Of a DNA stretch of 7,954 nucleotides, positions 1-4,559 are shown piece after piece. The translations under genes were made by a program, and so were the position numbers. How positions within the stretch are numbered: position 1 is the stretch's first letter; each line of letters begins with the position of its first letter. Source of the stretch: Chloroflexota bacterium. GTDB lineage: Bacteria; Chloroflexota; Ktedonobacteria; Ktedonobacterales; Ktedonobacteraceae. The stretch spans positions 1 through 7,954 of the forward strand of contig CADDZH010000156.1 in the NCBI GenBank assembly GCA_902812455.1, read 5' to 3'. The notes under the pieces were generated by a model, which saw nothing but the letters and a program-made list of their open reading frames with translations, was not told where the DNA came from and did no database searches.

Positions 1-14
1 TCCCCCATCCACCC

Positions 15-52
15 ACAGCTTCGATACATCGAGCTTCTACTGTCCCTACAGG
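15..52. repeat. Dispersed intergenic repeat at the 3' end of the first STAND/TPR gene
   Basis: Three short words found here recur in the same order further right: ACAGCTTCGATA (15-26, again at 4258-4269), ATCGAGCTTCTAC (28-40, again at 4419-4431) and CTGTCCCTACAGG (40-52, again at 4501-4513). All three matches are exact. Positions 17-35 can fold as AGCT, an unpaired T, CGAT, AC, ATCG, AGCT, giving eight base pairs with one bulge. The hairpin lies about 11 bases beyond the stop codon of the minus-strand gene, so it would sit in that gene's 3' untranslated RNA. No T-run follows it, so a classical intrinsic terminator is not supported. I read it as a member of a dispersed, structured repeat family. 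Confidence 0.6.
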
Positions 53-3000
53 CGACGAGCCGTTCCTGATTCCCCATGTGATCGGAAAAGTTCATCAGGC
101 GACGATCCCTTCCGCCATGACCGGTTTTGGGGGTCAAAAATCATCAAGTTACGATCCAATCCGATTGCTCGTTCGTAAAAATCCTGCCGCGCGGGGCCGA
201 GCCAGCGCAGGGGAGCGAGCAGCGCCGGGGGCAGGCCGAGGTTCAGCGCTTTCTTTATGGCTGCGATTGCATCCTCATCCTGCTTCAGGGCCGCATGCAC
301 CATGCCCTTCCAGAAGTAGGCATCCCATTCCTGGGCTTCTAAAGAGATGGCCCGCTCTAGCTCTGCCAGCGCCTGCACGAAATTGCCGCGCAGTCCCAGC
401 GCTACTCCGCGGCAAACATGGGCAAGGGAGCTACGTGGCTCCACTGCTGCAATCCTCTCCAATCGCTCTGCAAACTCTGCACGTGGCTCTACCTGGCACA
501 TGCTCGTCCATTCGGCCAGCCAACTGGCGCGAATGTTTGTAGGGTCTAACTCCCAGCTCCGCATAAAATCAGCCTGGGCACGCTCGATATCTTTCAGCCA
601 GAGATAAGCCAGGCCCCGCTCAAGATGCGTCCAGGCATCTTGAGGCCCAAGCTCGAGCGCCCGGCTGTAGTCCTGGATAGCCCCCTCGTAATCTTTATGC
701 TCCTGGCAAACCTGACCACGCTCGGCATATGTCCAGGCAAGCTCATACTCCCAGACCAGATCTGCGTCCAGTTCGCGAGCGTGCAGGTAGTCGGCAACGG
801 CTCGCTCATAGTCTTTGAGCCGGCGGTAGCTCCTGCCACGTTCAAGATAGGCCTCGGCATGGTCGGGTTGCAGATCGAGCACATGATCGAAGTTCTCGAT
901 AGCTTGCCGGTAATCTTTGAGGTCTTCATAAGCAAGACCGCGCTCAATAAATGCCGGGGCCAATCGCGAATCCAGTGTGATGGCGTGGTCGTAATCGGCA
1001 AAAGCGTGCTGGTAGTCCTTCAGCAGGCGATAGACTTTTCCTCGAGAAGCATAGACCCGGGCAAGCTGCGGGGCCAGCTCGAGGGCGTGATCAAAGTCTG
1101 CGATCGCTTGCTGGTAGTCGCCAAGTTCTGTATGTGCGAGGCCGCGATGAGCATAGACCTGGGCGTTGCCAGGCTCGAGTTCGAGCACCTGGTCAAAATC
1201 CTGAATAGCGCGCCGGTAGTCTTTGAGTTCGTGGTAAGCAAGGCCGCGACTGGTGTAGACTTCGGCATTGCCAGGCTCAAGCTCAAGCGCGTAGTCAAAG
1301 TCTGTGATGGCGTGCTCATAGTCTTTAAGCTCAAGATGCGCCAGCCCGCGATAGATATAGACTGAAGCAGTGCCGGGTTCCAGTTCGTGTACACGGTCGA
1401 AGTCTTTGATGGCGCGCTCGTAGTCTTTGAGGGCATAGTAGCTCATGCCTCGTGAGTTGTAAGCCTTCGTATAGTTGGGGGCAAGCTCGATGGCGTGGTC
1501 AAGGTCTGCGATAGCGCGCCGGTAATCCTGGAAATGCTCGTATGCATGGCTGCGGTTGTAGTACGCCTCTGCCAGCAGCCCTGGGGGAAAGGCCGGTTCC
1601 CGGTTTACTTTCTCAATCAAATAAGTTGCCGCATCTATGAGCGCCTGTGGCTGGGTTTCAGGATCGGCTTCGAGGTATCGTAAGAGTTGCCTGGCAGCTT
1701 GCCGGCCACCTCGATTTACCGGCTGGGCAGGCTGCTCCTGAGATAGCTCGCGCAGGGTCTCGATGATTTCTCCCAACTGCTCTGGGCGCCTGGAATGTGC
1801 AAAGGCGTTGAGAACCTCTGCAATTGCCTGCACGTGGCTGGCTTGATCTGGCAAAGAGAACAACTGGTACACCACTGCCCGCACCAGTTCAAACCACTCG
1901 CCTGCATACAGCTCTCTCCCTTCTTGCTCCGATTTCTCAAGGAGCTGCAGGTAGTGCTCTGCCAGCGCTCTTCGTGTGGCATAGTAGGCTTTATGGGAGC
2001 GCTGATATAAATGACGGCTGAACAACTGCTGTACCAGGGGATGGTAACTGTGTCGCCCGTCATGGGAACTACCTTGCACAAAGGGCAGCCGTATCAACCA
2101 GGTATAGAGATCGACGCGCTCATCTTCAGATTCAGGGAGGTAGTCGAAGGCCATGAGGTCATCCTGGTTAAAAGGCCGGGAGAATAAGGCGGCATCGAGG
2201 GCCAGGCGGCGTTTGACATACTCGTGCTCAGGAATCCAGCGCAGGAAGTTTGCCACCACGTTGGCAGTCGGGTCAACCTGCTCCTGTGGATCGAATGTCA
2301 ACAGGCTCAAATAGAGCGGTAAGCCACGCGAAAGCTGCCAGATCGCCGCGACACGCTGTGGATCGGTAATACCGCGTTCGCCAAGGTAGGCACGAGTTTC
2401 ATCTTCGCTAAAACTGTCGAGATTGATCGAGTAAATTACGCCGCTATCGTGGTAAGGCAGCCAGCGTTTGGGATCGCCAGGGATTGAGCGCTCGACAGAA
2501 TCGCGCCCGGCTATGACCAGCACGATATTTGTGCTGATATCGGCAGGCAGGAAATAATCCAGCAGCCAGGGAGCAGCCTCGGCGGCCAGTTGCTCAAACG
2601 TATCGAAGAACAGAATAATGCGCCGCTGGCGTGTCGTCTGGCCATCGTTCGCTGGATCAGAGCTGAGCGTAACCTGTGCATCGGCCAGGCTGTTAAGCTC
2701 CTCGACAAACGCACGGGTAAGGGTGCCGATTGGATCTTCTCCGGCCTCTTTGAGGAGCTGGCGGTAGCGCTGTTCAGCAGGCGCGTGTCGCTTGGCCATA
2801 CTACCGGTCTCCGGCGATTCGCGCAGTAAGGCGGCCGGCAGTATTTCTCGCCCGTTCTGCAGGTTCCAGAACGTCTCTTTGTAAAGAGCCAGTTCGTCCT
2901 CAAATTTTGCAAGAGGAAAGCCGGCCATGCGCAACTGCCCGGCAAAGGCCTCCATAATGCTGGCAGGTGCGGCCTGCCGCTCATCCACGAGGGCTACTAT

Positions 3001-3231
3001 ACAATAGTCCTCGTAGGGAGGCGTGCGAGCCTCGTCCATAAATCGCGCCAGCAGGGTTGACTTGCCGACCCCACCATTGCCCCAGATCGAGACAATATTG
3101 TGAGTGGGGTCCTCGGGCTGGAGAATGTGTTGAGCGAAGTAATCCAGTTCGCTGGCCCGGCCAATAAAGATTTTCCGAGTATCGGGAAGAAGCTGGCGGG
3201 TTGCTGTAGCGGTTTTCTTGACGAAGGGCAT
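46..3231 (-). CDS. STAND-type P-loop NTPase with C-terminal TPR array (1061 aa)
   Basis: This is a predicted cytoplasmic signalling ATPase; its partner and output are unknown. Seen in sequence: an FIGR entry motif (22-25), Walker A GNGGVGKST (51-59), Walker B ILFFD ending at Asp210 with Glu213 after it, the strand IVLVIAGRD (236-244) with an arginine in the sensor position, and a GLPL motif (303-306). A winged-helix-like segment covers about 335-410. From about residue 554 to 1002 there are roughly 13 tetratricopeptide repeats of 34 residues with the pattern RGLAY..LKDY..AI.DFD.ALEL.P. Repeats 2-8 follow each other without a gap; a six-residue insert (826-831) precedes the ninth and the eleventh is degenerate. 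ATG 3231 is well supported: an in-frame TAG lies five codons upstream and AGGAGGGG lies six bases upstream. There is no effector domain before the P-loop and no DNA-binding domain after the TPRs. The last ~33 residues lie in repeat-like DNA. The NTPase/TPR call is firm; the biological role is not. Confidence 0.95.
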   Translation of the reverse strand: MPFVKKTATATRQLLPDTRKIFIGRASELDYFAQHILQPEDPTHNIVSIWGNGGVGKSTLLARFMDEARTPPYEDYCIVALVDERQAAPASIMEAFAGQLRMAGFPLAKFEDELALYKETFWNLQNGREILPAALLRESPETGSMAKRHAPAEQRYRQLLKEAGEDPIGTLTRAFVEELNSLADAQVTLSSDPANDGQTTRQRRIILFFDTFEQLAAEAAPWLLDYFLPADISTNIVLVIAGRDSVERSIPGDPKRWLPYHDSGVIYSINLDSFSEDETRAYLGERGITDPQRVAAIWQLSRGLPLYLSLLTFDPQEQVDPTANVVANFLRWIPEHEYVKRRLALDAALFSRPFNQDDLMAFDYLPESEDERVDLYTWLIRLPFVQGSSHDGRHSYHPLVQQLFSRHLYQRSHKAYYATRRALAEHYLQLLEKSEQEGRELYAGEWFELVRAVVYQLFSLPDQASHVQAIAEVLNAFAHSRRPEQLGEIIETLRELSQEQPAQPVNRGGRQAARQLLRYLEADPETQPQALIDAATYLIEKVNREPAFPPGLLAEAYYNRSHAYEHFQDYRRAIADLDHAIELAPNYTKAYNSRGMSYYALKDYERAIKDFDRVHELEPGTASVYIYRGLAHLELKDYEHAITDFDYALELEPGNAEVYTSRGLAYHELKDYRRAIQDFDQVLELEPGNAQVYAHRGLAHTELGDYQQAIADFDHALELAPQLARVYASRGKVYRLLKDYQHAFADYDHAITLDSRLAPAFIERGLAYEDLKDYRQAIENFDHVLDLQPDHAEAYLERGRSYRRLKDYERAVADYLHARELDADLVWEYELAWTYAERGQVCQEHKDYEGAIQDYSRALELGPQDAWTHLERGLAYLWLKDIERAQADFMRSWELDPTNIRASWLAEWTSMCQVEPRAEFAERLERIAAVEPRSSLAHVCRGVALGLRGNFVQALAELERAISLEAQEWDAYFWKGMVHAALKQDEDAIAAIKKALNLGLPPALLAPLRWLGPARQDFYERAIGLDRNLMIFDPQNRSWRKGSSPDELFRSHGESGTARRL
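121..144 (-). repeat. Coding copy of an intergenic repeat word
   Basis: Read on the minus strand this 24-base segment matches 4440-4463 on the plus strand at 21 of 24 positions (differences at the 13th, 17th and 22nd base). Here it is translated as part of the C-terminal tail of the STAND/TPR protein, giving the residues MIFDPQNR (1030-1037). The intergenic copy, read in the equivalent frame, gives MIFDTRNR followed two codons later by a stop. The simplest reading is that a dispersed repeat has become part of this gene's 3' end. Confidence 0.55.
757..1470 (-). repeat. Seven in-register 102-bp coding repeats (TPR units 2-8)
   Basis: Residues 588-825 of the STAND/TPR protein are seven consecutive 34-residue TPRs with no insertion or deletion, so the DNA is a 714-bp tandem array of exact 102-bp period. 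Conserved words on the plus strand, such as variants of GTAGTCTTTGAG and GCAAGGCCGCG, recur once per unit. The regular spacing and DNA-level similarity suggest growth by duplication of single units, and the array could change copy number by recombination. Flanking TPRs (554-587 and 832-1002) are more diverged. Confidence 0.85.
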
Positions 3232-3237
3232 CCTATG

Positions 3238-3245
3238 CCCCTCCT
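3238..3245 (-). promoter_or_regulatory. Ribosome binding site of the first STAND/TPR gene
   Basis: The minus strand reads AGGAGGGG, six bases before ATG at 3231. It closely matches the Shine-Dalgarno consensus. Together with the in-frame TAG (3246-3244) overlapping its upstream edge, it fixes the start codon of this gene. Confidence 0.85.
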
Positions 3246-3294
3246 ATGTCTAGGCGCTGGGAATTTGCGATATACATTACCGGTATTACAACAG

Positions 3295-3324
3295 TTGAGA
3301 TTTCTTTTCTTTTCTTTATAGAAT
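3295..3324 (+). promoter_or_regulatory. Candidate sigma-70-type promoter for the TMEM175-like gene
   Basis: TTGAGA (3295-3300, five of six to TTGACA) is followed after 18 bases by TAGAAT (3319-3324, five of six to TATAAT). The spacer is a pyrimidine tract made of TTTTC repeats. Transcription from here would give a leader of about 170 bases before the preferred ATG at 3501. It overlaps, in the opposite direction, a candidate promoter for the divergent STAND/TPR gene. This is a motif match only. Confidence 0.4.
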
Positions 3325-3348
3325 AAATACGTTATGATACGTTGTCAT
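3320..3348 (-). promoter_or_regulatory. Candidate sigma-70-type promoter for the first STAND/TPR gene
   Basis: On the minus strand ATGACA (3348-3343, five of six to TTGACA) is followed after 17 bases by TATTCT (3325-3320, four of six to TATAAT). The expected start near 3312 would leave a leader of about 80 bases before ATG 3231. The spacer holds a direct repeat that could be an operator. This is a motif match only. Confidence 0.4.
3327..3343. promoter_or_regulatory. Direct repeat ATACGTT x2, possible operator
   Basis: ATACGTT occurs at 3327-3333 and again at 3337-3343, a period of exactly 10 bases and so on one face of the helix. The pair lies inside the spacer of the minus-strand promoter candidate and just downstream of the plus-strand -10 candidate. 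A regulator bound here could act on both divergent genes. No known regulator is assigned. Confidence 0.35.
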
Positions 3349-3483
3349 TTCTCATTGCTGGCTTGTCTATCGCCATTAAGCAGTATATCACAGAAGGCAA
3401 GCACTTGTAGCAGGCAATCACCTTTCCAAAAGCCGAGCCTGGGTGATAGACTGTGGAGGCAAACTGAACCGGGGAGATGAAAC

Positions 3484-3489
3484 AAGGAG
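3484..3489 (+). promoter_or_regulatory. Ribosome binding site deciding the TMEM175-like start
   Basis: AAGGAG lies 11 bases before ATG 3501, slightly long but workable. The earlier in-frame ATG at 3477 has only GGGGAG touching it, which is too close to function well. ATG 3501 is therefore preferred over 3477; the alternative would add eight residues. Confidence 0.6.
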
Positions 3490-3500
3490 TTAATCTCATT

Positions 3501-4190
3501 ATGGAAGCAAATGAAAGAAGGCAGGCGCAAAACGAGGTGAGCACGAGCCGGCTGCAAACACTGACCGACGGTATTTTCGCTATTGCAATGACCATTCTAG
3601 TTTTTGGACTATCGATTCCCTCGGATGTATCGCCGGAGAGATTGCTCGCTGCATTAGGAAAACTCTGGCCTAATTTGCTGAGTTTTCTCATTAGCTTCGT
3701 CATCCTGGGCGTCTACTGGGTTGCTACCCATACCGAATTCCAGTACATCCGGCGCGCCGATCACGTGCTCATCTGGTTGAACATCTTCTTTCTCCTGGGG
3801 ATCTCGCTCGTCCCCTTTTCTGCTAACGTGCTCGGGCGCTATCCGAGCCAGCAAATTGCCGTGGTGCTGTATGGTAGCAATCTGCTGTTTTGCCTGGCTT
3901 TCCACTATAGTATGTGGCGGCATGCTACGAAAGAGCATCACTTGGTTGATGCCGACCTGGATCCGCGCATGATTCGCTTTGGTGCGCTGCTTGCAGCCTT
4001 TCCCTCCATTGGGTACGCGCTGGCTATAGTCCTGTCATTTGCCAGCACCTGGATAAGCATCGTTTTATATGCGCTCGTCCCCATTCCTTACATCCTGGGA
4101 CTGTTTTACCGGCGCATAGGCATCATCCTTGAGCGCGAGGAGAAAAGCGAAAGCCCCGCACTCCATCCTGAACATGAGGTGAAGGGGTAA
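3501..4190 (+). CDS. TMEM175/DUF1211 family membrane protein, probable potassium channel (229 aa)
   Basis: Bacterial members of this family are six-helix proteins that assemble as tetrameric potassium-selective channels in the cell membrane. Seen here are six hydrophobic segments at about residues 20-40, 55-77, 88-110, 118-139, 159-182 and 184-203. The first helix carries the family signature in modified form: Arg17, three residues, then Leu21-Thr22-Asp23, followed by GIFAIAMTILV; the usual form is RxxxFSD. The stretch around LNIFFLLGISLVPF (93-106) is also typical of the family, as is the length. The C-terminus is a charged cytoplasmic tail (about 212-229). There is no signal peptide. The gene stands alone on the plus strand, divergent from the upstream STAND/TPR gene and convergent with the downstream one, so it is probably monocistronic. 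Family assignment is strong; ion selectivity is inferred from the family. Confidence 0.92.
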   Translation: MEANERRQAQNEVSTSRLQTLTDGIFAIAMTILVFGLSIPSDVSPERLLAALGKLWPNLLSFLISFVILGVYWVATHTEFQYIRRADHVLIWLNIFFLLGISLVPFSANVLGRYPSQQIAVVLYGSNLLFCLAFHYSMWRHATKEHHLVDADLDPRMIRFGALLAAFPSIGYALAIVLSFASTWISIVLYALVPIPYILGLFYRRIGIILEREEKSESPALHPEHEVKG

Positions 4191-4213
4191 GAGGTGGATG
4201 ATGGGCAGGGGTC

Positions 4214-4240
4214 GCGGGGACAAGCACAAGGATCCCACGC
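4214..4240. repeat. Hairpin with conserved loop, copy 1
   Basis: GCG-GGGA (4214-4220) pairs with TCCC-A-CGC (4233-4240), seven base pairs with one bulged A, enclosing a 12-base loop. The word ACAAGCACAAGG (4220-4231) matches ACAGGCACAAGG in a second hairpin at 4485-4506 in 11 of 12 positions. It lies 24 bases after the stop codon of the TMEM175-like gene and could protect or end that transcript. Confidence 0.5.
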
Positions 4241-4302
4241 CACGTCCCACACCGTTAACAGCTTCGATAATGAATTTCAATAAATTAATCAGGGTATGGT
4301 GA

Positions 4303-4386
4303 GGGCGCGATACATCGGGTTCCACGATCAATCGGGAACCTATAGGCCGATAAATCGGCGCTGGGCGCGATAAATCGGCCCCTACA
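4303..4386. repeat. Cluster of four CGAT-NN-ATCG hairpin repeats
   Basis: The inner palindrome CGATNNATCG occurs at 4308-4317, 4325-4334, 4348-4357 and 4368-4377. Copy two sits inside GGTTCC (4318-4323) and GGAACC (4335-4340), giving ten base pairs with one unpaired A. Copy three extends to GCCGAT-AA-ATCGGC (4346-4359). Copy four has GGGC (4363-4366) pairing with GCCC (4378-4381) and one unpaired G. Copy one has almost no outer stem. A fifth copy lies at 22-31 beside the other gene border. I associate such GCGCGATAAATCG repeats with Ktedonobacteria from memory, not from a search. Confidence 0.65.
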
Positions 4387-4445
4387 TGTATCCCAGCATT
4401 ATTTTATTAATCCTCATAATCGAGCTTCTACAGCCCCTAATGATT

Positions 4446-4536
4446 TTTGACACCCGAAACAGGGAATGAGTGGACCCCCGAGCAGGACAGGCACAAGGCA
4501 CTGTCCCTACAGGAATTACCCCATGAGGGTGTCAAA
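4446..4536. repeat. 91-bp segment bounded by perfect 10-bp inverted repeats
   Basis: TTTGACACCC (4446-4455) and GGGTGTCAAA (4527-4536) are perfect reverse complements enclosing 71 bases. Inside is a smaller hairpin, GGACAG (4485-4490) with CTGTCC (4501-4506). No open reading frame of note lies within. The layout resembles a very small non-autonomous (MITE-like) element or a large cruciform repeat. No clear target duplication flanks it. Confidence 0.45.
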
Positions 4537-4546
4537 GTTCTATAGG

Positions 4547-4559
4547 GGTGACGCTCACC
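4547..4559 (-). other. Small hairpin overlapping the stop codon of the cyclase/NB-ARC gene
   Basis: GGTGA (4547-4551) and TCACC (4555-4559) form a perfect five-pair stem with a three-base loop. The TGA stop (4557-4555) lies inside it. No T-run follows on the minus strand, so a terminator is not supported; it may simply be chance or a 3' end stabiliser. Confidence 0.25.

Larger units (their letters stand above)
4191..4554. other. Gene-free convergent intergenic region made of repeats and hairpins
   Basis: I see no credible gene in these 364 bases. The contents, in order, are a loop-conserved hairpin (4214-4240), a word shared with the window's left edge (4258-4269), an AT-rich stretch, a cluster of four CGATNNATCG hairpin cores (4303-4386), a second AT-rich stretch, further shared words (4419-4431), and a 91-bp segment bounded by a 10-bp inverted repeat (4446-4536). 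Both flanking genes end here. No hairpin is followed by a convincing T-run, so termination may be Rho-dependent or rely on these hairpins alone. Confidence 0.8.

Noticed and set aside
625..1365. A 246-codon open frame on the plus strand opposite the TPR array
   Set aside because: It lies wholly opposite the repeated TPR codons, has the same 102-base periodicity and shows no ribosome site or recognisable domain. It is an antisense by-product of the repeats.
757..1470. Regular repeats suggesting a CRISPR array
   Set aside because: The period is 102 bases with similarity across the whole unit and no unique spacers, and the array is in frame inside a coding sequence.
46..3231. Antiviral STAND (Avs-like) defence protein
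   Set aside because: There is no N-terminal nuclease, protease or other effector domain before the P-loop, and no defence genes nearby. A signalling switch is all the sequence supports.
3278..3285. TACCGGTA palindrome as an operator
   Set aside because: Only eight bases are perfectly symmetrical and the next pair mismatches, so it is too short to call.
4284..4412. ATTAATC at 4284-4290 and 4406-4412 as a target-site duplication around the CGATNNATCG cluster
   Set aside because: The match is only seven AT-rich bases and cannot be extended on either side. It could easily be chance in an AT-rich stretch.
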